Below are positions 33,101-46,600 of a DNA stretch of 64,000 nucleotides, in pieces. The stretch is taken from NCBI RefSeq assembly GCF_937616625.2, contig NC_065575.1:627501-691500 (forward strand), given 5' to 3'. This DNA comes from Mercurialis annua. Lineage: Eukaryota > Streptophyta > Magnoliopsida > Malpighiales > Euphorbiaceae. Both the position numbers and the translations under genes were made by a program. Position 1 is the first letter of the stretch; every line of letters starts with the position of its first letter. The notes beneath the pieces were generated by a model. The model made no database searches. It was given only the letters and a program-made list of their open reading frames with translations, and was not told where the DNA came from.

Positions 33101-34412
33101 GGCTGCTCTTGAACATCTTCAACCTTCATTTTGTGTAGCTAGGGTGTAGGTAGCTATTCATATATCTTCTTTAGTCATGTTGGATTTATAAAAGCTGCTT
33201 TCCTAATTGAAAGCAATAAAAAATACCGTACATGTTGAAAGACATTTATTTATCAAATTGTTCTTTTTGATATTACAAGTTCTTTTTTCTAAAAGTAGAA
33301 AGGAAGAGATATAAAATCACCATAAAGTTGAAGCACTGACTAAGAAACAAGAAGCATGACCATAAGACTGAATAACTGAGCTGCCCTAGGAGAATGCTAT
33401 ACGGTTTTCCTAGGATACCCCCCTTTATTAGATAGTTGTTTTCACCTTCTCTTACCTTTTTACTATTTCAAGTAATTTTCACCTTCTCTTACCTTTTTAT
33501 CTTCCCATTTGCATTACTTGTAAGGAGTTCTTGTGATCTCTTGATAACGTGAGCTTCCTTGAGCCATGCTTCAGTCTGAAGTTCTCAAAGGTGGTCAACT
33601 CTCATTGATGTTAGGATATAGAACTATGTTGCAACTATAGTGCCTGATTGGCTCGACTTATTGTAGGTAGTACCAGTTGCTATTGGACCTTGTTCTCTAT
33701 CAACTTGAATTTGCATATAGGTGGTTATCTAAGCGGACCAGTTCCAAATAATGAATTCGTTCTTTTAGGCCCCCTCTGTACAGCTTTTACCATTTCATCG
33801 ACAGTTTATGTTATTGAATTCCTTCAAATCATTTTTGCATTCCTTTTCATTTTGTGAAATGGGCAGGGTAAGTGTAATTGGACGTGAGGATCTAGAATGC
33901 CTGGAATAAAATATCGGTTTTGATAAAATTTGAATAGAAGTTTGGATTTTAGACAATAAATTCAATAGATTAAAGAGGAAAGATGAATGGCAGGAGTATA
34001 TAGCATCCTTGGCAGTCATTCTTTTGAACGACTAATAAACCAGTCGAAATGCACATTGATCTATAAAACTGTTAAAAGTACATTCATATGGCTCCGAGAA
34101 AAATGAACTCTGAAGGTTTCAAAACTGAAATCGCATAGAAGTAGACATTGATCTTTTCTTTTTTCCTCGTGGTTTCATAAAAATAAATTTCTGTTTAAGT
34201 TTCTCATGTTCTAATAATTGTTTTCTACTCGTTTGCAGAGCAACGAGCAGGCAAAACAATACGTTCACCTATTGAACTCTACCCTCACCGCAACAGAGAG
34301 GACCCTTTGTTGCATCCTGGAGAACTATCAGAAGGAAGACGGTGTAGAGATTCCGGAGCCTTTGAGAGTATATATGGGTGGAATATCTTTTATCCCATTC
34401 CAAAAGAAGTAA
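30164..34412 (+). CDS. SerRS: Seryl-tRNA synthetase, cytosolic
   Basis: Class II aminoacyl-tRNA synthetase that charges tRNA-Ser (and tRNA-Sec where present). Nine coding exons: 30164-30296, 30392-30462, 30588-30749, 30844-30949, 31222-31415, 31715-31818, 31901-32084, 32391-32570, 34239-34412; 1,308 nt, 435 residues. The start [18 protein letters not shown] is the conserved eukaryotic N terminus. Residues ~30-110 form the charged tRNA-binding coiled coil (LDKEWRQ...[15 protein letters not shown]). Motif 2 is in [20 protein letters not shown], the serine pocket region in [16 protein letters not shown], and motif 3 in [15 protein letters not shown]. No transit peptide, so cytosolic. It is slightly shorter than its Arabidopsis counterpart. 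The last intron is 1.67 kb. Part of exon 5 is repeated in intron 5. Confidence 0.95.
31494..31617 (+). repeat. Duplicated exon-5 end plus intron start inside SerRS intron 5
   Basis: About 120 bp that repeats the preceding 31374-31493 with divergence: ATTTGATGAAGA(G/C)CTATA appears in both, followed by AGGTGAA and similar T-rich intron. In the second copy the codon for the tyrosine next to the splice donor is TAG, and the donor context is AGAAG|GTGAAT. It would add a stop if included. Confidence 0.8.
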
Positions 34413-35947
34413 ACAAGCCATCTACGTAAGGCAAATAGAAGAAATCTAAGGGCTAACAAGTCATTAAAAAACCTTATGAGAGATTGTTTGCTTACAATAC
34501 TGGAATTCAGATTCCAAAGGTAAGAGTTATTGTGATTGTTGCCGCATGAATAAAGAACGTTTTGGGTTTTGGTCGAGATGTAACTTTTTTGTTATTCAGT
34601 TCTTTTCATGACAATATATATAGACAAAAGTTAAATATTGGAGGATTTTTCTGGTCATTTTTTCCATTTGAATTATTAGCACCCAATTGCTGTTTGTTGT
34701 GATAATTCAAATTCAGTTGAAAGTCTTTTGAACTTATTTTTTTCAGTTGGAACTGATGTATTGATTTTGAAAAATCTAGGAGAATAGTTGACTGAAATGA
34801 AGGAGACTAATATTGAAAACAATAATTAATTCAGCATTTGAATTATTATTTTTATTAATTTATTTGCTAAATTTTTAGAAACTTGTATCACTGGCTTCTA
34901 ACTGAATTAGTCTTAAATGGAATGCTGATCATACAAAATTGGATCTCAAAGTGCCTTAGTTAGCTTTTCAATATATGAAATTTAGTCTCAAATACTTCAT
35001 TAAAATATTTTATTGTGTAAAATTTGATTTCAATCTGATTTTTATAGATAAAATTGTACACATGAAAATCAACTAATGCATTCAATTGACAGTTAAAACA
35101 TCTTTTTAAGTTTTGTTACAATATGAAAATAGCTTTTGGTGGGGGGGGGGGGGGGGGGGGGCTCCAATTTTTGTTCTTGATGCACTTACAAAATGATTCA
35201 AGTTATTAAATGTTGCATTTTAAGTCTCAAAAGTAAAAACAAAGACAAATTTCAGCGATTAATAAAATCTCATTAAACACGTAATAATAACACACAAATG
35301 CTTGCAACCATTAAAAATCAACAATAATTATTTTGGGAATGTTTCATATAAATTTGAAGTAGTTTGAAATAAATTTAACAACACCGATATTGCGGATTCA
35401 GTGGGCGTAAACCGAAATTTGAGAATTAATTTTCAAGAGGCACAGAAACGGATTTTCCTTCCGTCAAAAATCCTAATAATTGACCACATGATAATAATAG
35501 TCGTTTTTATGATAAATGGTCACTATGACTCAAACTCAATAGAATTGGATATTTTTTAGTGTTGTTTAAGGTGGAAATATATTTGTATATGGATAGTGTT
35601 TAAGAGATATGCCTTTTGTGTATCTTTACCATGTATCAATAATTCAATATCATTTAAGTTACGTATTATTTATATATCATGTATTTTAAAATTTTAAAAT
35701 TTAATATGCTCTATTTTTTTGAAAAATATATTTATGGTACTAATGAGATGTATAATATTTGATAGGTTTTTGAGTAGAAAAGAATAAATAAAATGTTGCT
35801 TAATTCACTCGATTTTGATCAAATTATTGAGTTGCATAACCTAAACACTAATCCTAATTAATTAGTTGTAACTGTGCATGATATTTAAGATGGAATCTGG
35901 TATGATACTTATGAGATCAATGAGAATGATATTTAAAATCAACTAAC
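34413..35947. other. SerRS 3' region and AT-rich spacer with a 21-base G run
   Basis: The first few hundred bases are the likely SerRS 3' UTR. The rest is AT-rich with no gene. A pure run of 21 G lies at 35141-35161, the only long G run in the window; such runs often mark uncertain assembly length. Confidence 0.5.
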
Positions 35948-36434
35948 ATGGCGGCTTCAGGTGGTATTGCTCGAAATAATGAAAGGGTTTGGATGTTTAG
36001 CTATAGCAGATTCATCGGCAACTGCTCGGTTTTGCAAGCTGAACTTTGGGGAGCTCTCGATGGTCTCGATATAGCTTGGCGGCATGGTTACAAGAAGATT
36101 ATTTTAGAAATAGACAGCAAGTTAGCTGTGGAGGCTCTCCTGAGAACTGACAACAGTATCAATGCAAACACAAACATCATCAGTGCTATCAAAAACATCT
36201 TGGATAGAAACTGGAGTGTTTGTATCAGACACACGTACAGAGAAGGCAATCGTTGCGCTGATTGGATGGCGAATCTTGGTTTTTCTCATAACTTGGGGTT
36301 GGTTACGCATGATGGAATTCATGCTGCTGTTGCTAATCTGATTATGGAGGATGCCATTGGTGTGTCGCTCCCTAGAATGTGCAGAAATCCTTAGTTTGTT
36401 TTTGGCTCTGGCTTCTCTTTATATCCAAAAAAAA
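35948..36434 (+). mobile_element. 5'-truncated LINE tail with partial RNase H
   Basis: An open frame (35948-36394, 148 residues) matches the C-terminal RNase-H-like domain of plant LINEs: LQAELWGALDGLDIAW with its catalytic Glu, IILEIDSKLAVEAL with the second Asp, and HTYREGNRCADWMANLG with the last Asp. The strand with the first catalytic Asp is lost by truncation; the ATG is fortuitous. A short 3' UTR ends in 8 A at 36427-36434. A weak AATGAT similarity on both sides is not a convincing TSD. Dead fragment, not a gene. Confidence 0.8.
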
Positions 36435-36493
36435 TGATGTCTTATAACGTATTAATTTAATCTCATAAATGGAAATCACCATTACATATTGCC

Positions 36494-37057
36494 TAGGGAT
36501 GACAATGGGGAGGGGATTCCCCGTTCCCCGTGGGGACCCGCCTCTAATGGGGCGTGGAATCCCCACCAATTACCCCCATGGGTACGGGTATGAGGAAAAA
36601 TCATTCTCCAACCACGGGGATGGGGAGGGGACGGGGAATATAGTCCCCACCCCATGGGGATCCCCATCCACGTTCCCATGGAGACCCGATTTATATTTAT
36701 ACATATTTATATTATATCATAAATTTTAGTATGTTATTTATAATTTTAAATAATTTAACTTAATTTTTTTATTAGTTTCTATTTAGTTATAAATATATAA
36801 TATTATAAAAGATAATAGTATTTTCTATAATTTGTTTTTTTAAAATATCTTATAAAAATAATAAAATTATTTATAAATTATATTTAATTGTATGAGGAAC
36901 GAAGATCTCCATAGGAATGGGGAATCCATGGGAATGAGAACGGGGATGATTTTATCCCCATTAATTAAATGGGGACGGAGATGGGAATTCCCCATAGACG
37001 CGGGGATGGGGATGGGGATGGTTTCCCCGTCTCCATCCCGCCCCATTGTCATCCCTA
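36494..37057. mobile_element. hAT-type MITE with GC-rich ends
   Basis: A 564-bp element starting TAGGGATGACAATGGGG and ending in its reverse complement. The subterminal parts are packed with GGGGA/TCCCC words and the centre is AT-rich. A perfect 8-bp TSD ATATTGCC lies at 36486-36493 and 37058-37065. The GGGATGACAATGGGG end is a widespread plant hAT-MITE type. ORFs read through the GGGGA repeats are not genes. Confidence 0.92.
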
Positions 37058-37191
37058 ATATTGCCGCTAGAAGCCTAGAAGCAAAACTCTGCATGAAATA
37101 TAGAACAAATTAATTTGAACTTGACAGTTGTTATCAAACACTACTTAATAAAAGAAATGTCTAAAATCTCAGTTTGAAAAAGAAGTTGGGT

Positions 37192-37351
37192 GCCAGTGAG
37201 GCCTAGGTCAAGTGGTTAAGGCGCTCCAGTGCATTCCTGAGATCTCGGTTTCGAGTCTCAGTAGGGCCAGTGTTTAAGGCCGCATTAAAATGGAAATTTA
37301 ACTACTAACCACTAACAACTAACGTAATTAGATTCTACCACAGTCAAAAAA
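37192..37351 (+). mobile_element. tRNA-derived SINE
   Basis: About 160 bp. The head looks like a tRNA promoter: box A region GGTCAAGTGGTTAAGGCGC and box B region GGTTTCGAGTCTC, about 30 bases apart. A tRNA-unrelated body and an A-rich tail (about 12 A) follow. A perfect 15-bp TSD, AAAAAGAAGTTGGGT, lies at 37177-37191 and 37352-37366. The head most resembles tRNA-Leu/Ser-type sequence. It ends 255 bp before the SKI2 start codon. Confidence 0.92.
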
Positions 37352-37606
37352 AAAAAGAAGTTGGGTTAAAAATATTTTTTTAAAATAAATTTAATCTAAG
37401 ACGTTTATGTTGTATATAGTGTCATTCAAATTACTAATTTAAATAGGAAAAAAAAAGGTTCAGGTGCTAAAGGAGTAAATTTAGAAAAGTTAAGACACCA
37501 CTATTAATCGCTTTCGGGGTACTCCTCCTTCTTCCACAGTACAGTCGCTCAATTTCGGAACCCGCGAAAATCCAATGCAATCAAAATCTAGAAAATAACA
37601 GTCTAA

Positions 37607-40600
37607 ATGGATCGAATACAAGCAACCAACGAGCTCGGTTTCCGGGTCGGGTTTTCCGGTCACAGTGGTCACCTGAGAGTGGAGCCTATCTATACAGTGG
37701 AAAACGAGAGTAAAAATCCAGTCAAATCACTTCCCGATTTTATTCTTGTATGTATTAATAATTAGTTGCTTCCAATTTTATTTCGACATTGCATTTTTAT
37801 CGGTTATTATATTGGTTAGTAATTGTGAATTTTTTTGTAGTTTGTAATTCAAAGGTTTCTTGTTGATTATTATTATGCAATGCAGTTTAGTTCAACTGAA
37901 GTCTGTTTTAGTTAATTCAAAATTATGAAATTGTAAAAATGAATTGGAATTAGTTGATTATTATGTAGTAGTTTTTGTTCAGTTACTTATGGTCTTTAAA
38001 TTAATTGATTTCAGCCTCCTGCCTTTCCTAGGGAGACACCTGAATCTATAAAGGGCTACATAGAAGAGGAATATCTACTTCCGAGATTGGACTCCGATGA
38101 ATTTTCGGTAGAAAAAGCTGGAAGGCAGTGGGATTTTGACTGGTTTCAGAAGGTTAAAGTGCTGCCCGACCCTTCGTTGCCACGTTCTGTTATTGTTCCA
38201 ACATGGGAGTTACCTTTTAGGCGGGACAAGTCAGCGTCTGAACAAGGAATTTGGGAGCCAAAATCAGTTCAGGTATGAGCCTTTTGCAAAATGTATGTTT
38301 TCTCATTCTGTGGAACTTAGATTCTTAGATATAGATTCCATTGGCATGCTCTGCTCATATGAGTGATTTTAACTTCTGCTAAGGACCGGTCTTTTATATT
38401 GTTTTAGGTGGATGTGTCAGAATTAAGTGTTGGAGCTCAAGAATATAGTCCTGCACCACGCGTTACTGGACCTTCTAAGGATTTTGTCAAAGGAAGCATC
38501 AATAACCGTCCTTTTCGTCCAGGAGGTTTAGAAGATTCTAAATCTTCAGAGAGAAATCTTCCTGCTGGAGCCACAAATGGTGAATGGGTGCGTGAATTGA
38601 TCAACGGGGGTCCAGCTCAGAAAATGCCTCCAAGCCTCAAGAAAGGTTTAGACCTTGGTGATCTTAAGGTGGCCGACTTGATATATATTCAAACTAATTT
38701 ACTAACAATCATATGTTTTAATTTTGATAATATTCATAGTTGATTTGATTAAATTTCTCTTACACTAACTTTTATTTTCTTGTAAAGGCGCATCCATCCT
38801 CATGGAATGTTTATAAGGACCAGAGTCCATCCGATACCACATCAAAGAAAAAGTTGGTCTGTTCAACCCAGTTTTACTTACATAACTCCTTCAATCATAC
38901 GAGTTTCTACAGTTGTTCAAATATCTTTTTATCAAGAATAAATGACATATGAATGGTGTATTTTGCAGAATGAGTTGTCTGTACAGTTTGATGATTTGTT
39001 CAAGAAGGCCTGGGAGGAGGATATTGCTTCAGAATACGAGGGAGATGGTATGTATCTCTTGCATGCAGCGACGGACCCACGTTTGGGCCAAGGGGGTCAT
39101 TGGACCCCCCTGAAACTAAAAGAAAAAAACTTAGAGATACGGGCTCTTTTGATAATTAACCAAAATTCTTTTATTTTATTTTGCCTACATGTCATTTACT
39201 TTAATGGTAGTAATTTTAACCCATCATTTACCTCCTTTATCCTTTTTCCACATTATTGTTTTTGTTCTTCAATTTATAAGTCAAATATTAAAAAATTATA
39301 TACTTATAACTTTTTCAAATGTTTGCATAATTTATCTACATTAATTAATATCAAAGATCAACATATTTCTTAAATATCCTATAAGAAAGCTACCATTGAA
39401 ATTGATATTAAAAATTTATTTTATGATTACGATCTAATATAATAAGCTTTTCATATAATTTAAGATAAAGTTTATAGATTTTATTTATTAATAGGTTCAT
39501 GTTAACCGCATTAAATAAATTTTCTTAAAGAATAATTGTGGTTTTGAAAACATTAATTTATTATATTTTTGTTTGATTATTATAAAAATAGTTAAGAGTA
39601 TATTATAAAAGATGTATTATTATGATATATTTATATTAATTTATTTTATAAATAAAATAAAATGCAATATAATATAATATAATAAAATTTTATATTTATT
39701 ATATTTATTATTTATTATTTTTTTATTTGGACCCCCCTAAAATAAAAGTCTGCGTTCGTCACTGCTTGCATGTCTACATTCTTTAAGAGAGTCACGTGTA
39801 AAAGTTGCAGTTTTTATAAACAGATAATTATAAAGGAGCTTAACCCAATTTACCCTTCTTTTAATTTGGGTATGAAATCACTTAATTGCAATAAAATGTC
39901 AATGTGCCAATCACCCCATCCGTTATGAAAATTTTCAAACATTGTCTAGAATGCTGAATGATGCAGGCTTCTTGTTGAACTAAGAGGCCAGGTAGTCAAA
40001 TTGACAACATGCTGTCGAGTTAATTTTTTTTCTGCATAAATCTACAACAATTTCAAATGCATCATTTCCGAAAATTTCAATTTAGCAGCTGAAAAAAAAT
40101 ACAGTAACTATAATAACTCTTGGAACTTGGAAGACAAGTTTGAGGTTTAGGAGTTATGCTTTATGCATCATGGAGATGATTAGAACAATCTTAAATTTCT
40201 TTTGATGCTGAAGAAAAAAAAGAACCTTTTCGTATTGACTGGTATTTATATTGAGTACATATTGTTTTCAAACCTGCATTGATATAATCTTGATTTTTCA
40301 TGTATAGCTGGAAATAAGAACACTTGTTGATAGCTGTTAGATTCCATCTTAAAACCAATTGGTGTTAAGTGGAGGTGCCCAACCAATATATAAACACATG
40401 TCCACTCACACACACAACCAATGTGGGATTTCCCACTCTAACATGGTATCAAAGCCTTGTCCATCACACAATTTGAGTTTGGCCCGGCCCACGTGAGATT
40501 TACGTGGGGGGACTTTGTTGCTCGGCTCATACACGCTATGCGTGAGGGGGAGTGTTAAAGTGGGAAATCCCACATTGATTGTGTGTGTGAATGGACAAGG

Positions 40601-43600
40601 CTTTGATACCATGTTAGATTCCATCTTAAAACCAATTGGTGTTAAGTGGAGGTGCCCAACCAATATATAAACACATGTCCACTCACACACACAACCAATG
40701 TGGGATTTCCCACTTTAACACTCCCCCTCACGCGTAGCGTGTACGGGCCGAGCAACAAAGTCCCCCCTCACGTAAATCTCACGTGGGCCGGGCCAAACTC
40801 AAATTGTGTGAATGGACAAGGCTCCGATACCATGTTAGATTCCATCTTAAAACCAATTGGTGTTAAGTGGAGGTGCCCAACCAATATATAAACACATGTC
40901 CACTCACACACACAACCAATGTGGGATTTCCCACTTTAACACTCCCCCTCACGCGTAGCGTGTACGGGCCAAGCAACAAAGTCCCCCCTCACGTAAATCT
41001 CACGTGGGCCGGGCCAAACTCAAATTGTGTGAATGGACAAGGCTTTGATACCATGTTAGATTCCATCTTAAAACCAATTGGTGTTAAGTGGAGGTGCCCA
41101 ACCAATATATAAACACATGTCCACTCACACACACAACCAATGTGGGATTTCCCACTTTAACACTCCCCCTCACGCGTAGCGTGTACGGGCCGAGCAACAA
41201 AGTCCCCCCTCACGTAAATCTCACGTGGGCCGGGCCAAACTCAAATTGTGTGAATGGACAAGGCTCTGATACCATGTTAGATTCCATCTTAAAACCAATT
41301 GGTGTTAAGTGGAGGTGCCCAACCAATATATAAACACATGTCCACTCACACACACAACCAATGTGGGATTTCCCACTTTAACACTCCCCCTCACGCGTAG
41401 CGTGTACGGGCCGAGCAACAAAGTCCCCCCTCACGTAAAGTGGGAAATCCCACATTGGTTGTGTGTGTGAGTGGACATGTGTTTATATATTGGTTGGGCA
41501 CCTCCACTTAACACCAATTGGTTTTAAGATGGAATCTAACATGGTATCAAAGCCTTGTCCATTCACACACACAATCAATGTGGGATTTCCCACTTTAACA
41601 CTCCCCCTCACGCATAGCGTGTATGAGCCGAGCAACAAAGTCCCCCCACGTAAATCTCACGTGGGCCGGGCCAAACTCAAATTGTGTGATGGACAAGGCT
41701 TTGATACCATGTTAGATTCCATCTTAAAACCAATTGGTGTTAAGTGGAGGTGCCCAACCAATATATAAACACATGTCCATTCACACACACAATCAATGTG
41801 GGATTTCCCACTTTAACAATAGCTATTACACTGCCTAATTGAATGCAATATATTGAAATGCATTTTCATTTTTTTCATTTGTGATTTTCCAACTCTTACC
41901 ATCTTTTATAAATTTTTGCATGCATTTGCATATGTCATTAGGAAAGAATGCGATTAAACTTTGTTCCTTGTGCTTGTGCTCATTGTCAAAGAAAACTGAA
42001 ATTCACAATTTTTTTAATAAGCATAGGGCCTTTTCTTGGATCCTATTGTACCAACTTGAGCTTTTTGTTTGAGCAGTTCTTGTACAAGGCATAAGAGCCT
42101 GTTTTTAGTCTAGACTCTAGAGTTTGAATCCTAGGAGGCCCCACCACTCACCAGAACCTCTTTTCCTTGCAATATTAATTAGCTCAAGGTAGGTGATATA
42201 CTTATCTTGGCGCTAAGTATTCTACCCTGAACTCTCTTGACTTTAGATTCTTCTTTTCTTCTGCTAAATTGATTAATCTTGATGCTGCTTCTAAAGGTCT
42301 TTTGTCAAAGGACGAGTCTCCAAATACAGATTCCGATCCACTTTCAGAAGCTCATTTGTCAAAAGATCAGCCTCTAAAATCTCAATCTGAAGAGAGCAAG
42401 ATTGATGTGCAAAGAATTATGTCCAACACTGAATTGTCTGTGTTGGATGAGATTTTGTCTGTGGAATCAGGTGGAGTGACATCAAAATCTGATGGAACTG
42501 GTGGCGATGGTGACCACGAGGGGAAGGATAAAAAAGTATCATCTTTGGCCTTCAGTAGTATTTGAATGAAATTATGTTCTCTGTAAAGAGTTGCTCAGTT
42601 TCTTCCGATAATGCTTTGGTTTAAATTCTTGATTTACTGACAGGCCTGGGCTATTAGGGGCAATAGTGAATGGATTGTAGAACACTTCTCTCAACTTGTT
42701 CCTGACATGGCACTTAATTTCCCTTTTGAGTTGGATGCTTTTCAAAAAGAGGTAAAATAATTCCTATTTTATCTGCAAAGTAGATATTGGTCTTATCCCT
42801 TTACATTTGAATTAAATCAATCAACTTAAGAGGTTAAGATGGAAAAAGTACACGCTTGACAAATACTGATGTAGAACTTCCTTCTCAATTCTTTTGGATA
42901 ACTTTTTATAAAAGTAACCTAATAGGTAAGTTGCGTATGGATTTCAAATTCCCCTTTGATCTTTTCTTTTAACAACTCACTGCACTTATTTCGACGATCT
43001 TTATTTCTCTTGGAACTGCTCCAAAATCAAATAAAGAATTATTATTGAAAAAAATCTGCCACTATCATGTTGTATGATTTTCTTTTTTAATTTCATATAA
43101 TCTCCTCAACAAACTTTGTTTTGTTTTTGTTAATGAGATTTAATTTGGAATCATCATTGTAAGATGCATTCAGTTATCATATTGAAATGATTTTTAGAAT
43201 ATGGTGCAGATGTTATTTATACATATCATGCATAAGCTTCCTAATATGTCTATCAATATGTCTATCACTCTCATTTGTGAAAATATTATTTTAAATAAAA
43301 TTCTGTATAAAATATAATGAAAGTAAAAGCTACAATGTATAGACAAATAACAAAAAAGCAAATATAAAATTTCAATTAAACCTGTTTATTTGGGGATCAT
43401 TTGACTTGAGCACCAGAAGTTTGAAAATGGCTTCATTAAGCCCACAAGCCAACAGAATCTTTACTTTACCTTTTAATCCAACGGCTAATATTCACATTGT
43501 GGTGACTATGGCCCATATTGTCTGGAAGAGTAACTTACAGAAATTCATATGTTTGCTGCTTACCTAAGCAGCATGTTTTCTGCTCCTTATTGTTCAATCT

Positions 43601-46600
43601 TTTTATTTAATGGTAATTGCAGGCTATTTATTATTTGGAAAAAGGAGATTCTGTTTTCGTTGCAGCTCATACTTCAGCTGGGAAGACAGTTGTGGCAGAG
43701 TATGCTTTTGCTTTGGCATCAAAAGTATGATCTTCGAATCTAGTACTTGGACTAAGATTAGATGGTTTCTTTAAAACTCAATATTTCTTGATAATTATTT
43801 TGGTATTCTTGCAGTTCTATAGAACAGTAATTGAATCTTGTGTTTCATGCAGCACTGCACCAGAGCTGTCTATACTGCTCCCATTAAAACTATTAGCAAC
43901 CAAAAGTATCGGGATTTGAGTGCGAAATTTGATGTTGGCCTTCTCACTGGGGATGTGAGCTTGAGACCTGAGGCTTCTTGTCTTATCATGACCACTGAAA
44001 TATTGAGGTCAATGCTTTACCGAGGTGCTGATATTATAAGAGACATTGAATGGGTAAACACAGTCGTTTTCTGTACTTTTCTCCTCAATAGCAATGTTGC
44101 TATATTTCTCTGTATCAAAGTTTCTCATTATTATACCTTTTCCATTTTATACTTTGACGGAGATCAACTAAACTTGTAATTTATTTTGGCTGTCTGAGAT
44201 AGGTCATCTTTGATGAAGTTCATTATGTCAATGATGCTGAAAGAGGAGTTGTTTGGGAAGAAGTTATAATCATGCTTCCAAGGCATGTAAATATTGTTCT
44301 TCTTTCAGCCACGGTAGGTGCATCTTCTTTATCTATGTATTTCTGCATGCCGCGATTGGCGTTCTTCACTATTCATAATAGCGATGGTGACTGATAAATC
44401 AGTGACTTAAATAGAAGTCGAAATTGTCGCACATGTTTTTCAATCTTTTATTTACTGCTTCTTCTTCGGCTTCAAATCATTAAATGAGCTTAATTTACAA
44501 CAATAATATTTGCCACCACTGTGCTTGTTGTTTTTTTTGTTCAATGGTGTTTTTAATTTTATACGCTGAATAGTAGCAAGATGTACTAAATACATCAAGT
44601 TGTTTTCAGTTCCTTAATTCCACTTATCAAACTCTTAAAGGCTCTGCCGGCTGCAGAACTTGTTCATTCTCAGTTATACTAACTCAACGCAATGAATTAA
44701 CAAATCAATGGAAATAAAAGGAAAATGTTAATTTGGATCACGAGAAGCCTGTATTCCCGTGCCTGCAAATTAGAATCACGAGGAAGTGATGTCTAATAAA
44801 GGAATATGTTTTCATTGTGACCTTGTTTGCTTTGTCTTGTGAATGAGTGAATCCTATGTGCTCTACAGAAAGTTAACGATTTCGATCACAGTTCTTACAT
44901 TTCAATGAATTGTTTACTGTACTGTATGATTATGCATATCCTGGAAAGTTGCAACTCTCATGGCAGGACTACATAGTCTTTTAGTTATATGTCTTTCTTC
45001 TGCCTTTCTCTTTGAGCTGAAGAATTTGTGATGTGTGCAATGCTTCTTCCAGGTACCCAACACAGTTGAATTTGCAGATTGGATTGGTCGAACAAAACAA
45101 AAGAAAATTCAAGTTACGGGGTTAGTTACAAACCTCTTTCTGTTTACAAAATTATTTGACACATTAGAAATTCTTAGGGGACATGATTTTTCTGAAATTA
45201 TTAACTTTCAATTGTTTATTTGCTTTTACTTTCGGGTCTTTCAAGTATAAAAGCATAAAAGGAAGAGTATTGTGATATCTTTTTGATCTCATGCTGATGC
45301 CAATTTCTGTTTTACTGGATCAGAACAACAAAAAGACCGGTCCCATTGGAGCATTGCCTTTTCTATTCTGGAGAACTTTACAAAATTTGTGAAAATGAAA
45401 CTCTTATACTACAGGGACTGAAAGCTGCCAAAGATGCACACAAGAAAAAGACTACAAGTGCACTTGGCAGTGGGTCTTTAGCAATAAGGGATGGAGCTCA
45501 AGGTCAAAAACGTGAATTTCTTAATCGTAACAAACAGAATAAGCATTCTGGTTCTCAGAACCCTGGGAGTTCCTCTGGGACTGTTTATGGGAATCAAAAC
45601 AATGGAAGTGGCCAAAATAACTGGGGATCAAGGAGGTCAGAGGCTTCCTTATGGTTGCAGCTTATTAACAATCTCTCAAATAAATCTCTTTTGCCCGTAA
45701 GTGATATTTTAATAAATTTAAATCATCAATTGCAAATTATTTATTTATCTAGAACTTCATGGTCATATTTTTTTGACACTGACGTCTTTTTTACACTTGT
45801 TGTCTTGAATGATAAAGAGAAAAATAGAACTTCTGGATATTCTGACTTCTTTTCATTTCGATTTCTTTTTTACATTTTTTTTCCAATTGGAAGTTTGATA
45901 ATAAGATTTTTGGTAAATTGTTTTGGAAGCTGAACTGTTGGGAATTTTATTTGTACCTATTATCAAACTTGGAATCATTTTTTATTGTTATTTGTGGAAG
46001 ACTTAGTATCCAATATGGTCATTAGAAATTTTGTACTGTTTGAAGAATTAGGATAGCATGCTGCTGTATTATAATTGAAAAGAAATAATACAAAAAGAGT
46101 TTGATATGTTTATTTTCCTTCTTTATCTTCCTTGAATAATGAAGATAAGTTTTTTTTCTAACATTGTGCATTTTCTTCTTAATGCTTATGACAATTAAAA
46201 GTCTCAAACGAAACAGCACATTTTGTATTTTTTAATGTTTGAAGGTCTCAAATCAAACCACAAATTGTATATTTTTGAATGCTGTTTATAGCATCAAAGA
46301 TCTATGCTATTTATGTATCTAGAGGAATATATAAAAGGTGGCATGGGATGTTCTGCCCTAGTTGTGGTCTAAGGAGTCCTGTCCTTTGTGCCTGCAGGTT
46401 GTCATATTTTGTTTCTCAAAGAATCGGTGTGACAAATCAGCTGATAATATGCCAGGGACTGATCTCACTAGCAATTCTGAGAAAAGTGAGATCCGTGTAT
46501 TTTGTGATAAAGCCTTTTCTCGACTGAAGGGATCTGATCGGAATTTGCCTCAGGTATGGAGCTAGCAATTGTACTATATTGATTTAATTGTACTTAGAGG

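Noticed and set aside
36469..37113. ORFs rich in Gly, Pro and Met in the GGGGA-repeat region
   Set aside because: They lie within a hAT MITE with a perfect TSD.
37201..37275. A functional tRNA gene at the SINE head
   Set aside because: The A and B boxes are present but no acceptor stem or cloverleaf forms, and a SINE body, A tail and TSD follow.
40646..41333. Three repeated 81-residue open frames at 221-bp spacing
   Set aside because: They are translations of the TRIM LTR and internal sequence, with no coding signature.
40335..41818. CRISPR-like regular repeats
   Set aside because: The 221-bp units are LTRs with primer-binding site and purine tract in a plant intron; nothing prokaryotic is present.
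43000..43560. Hidden exon in SKI2 intron 7
   Set aside because: Exons 7 and 8 join in frame and match the helicase family without a gap.
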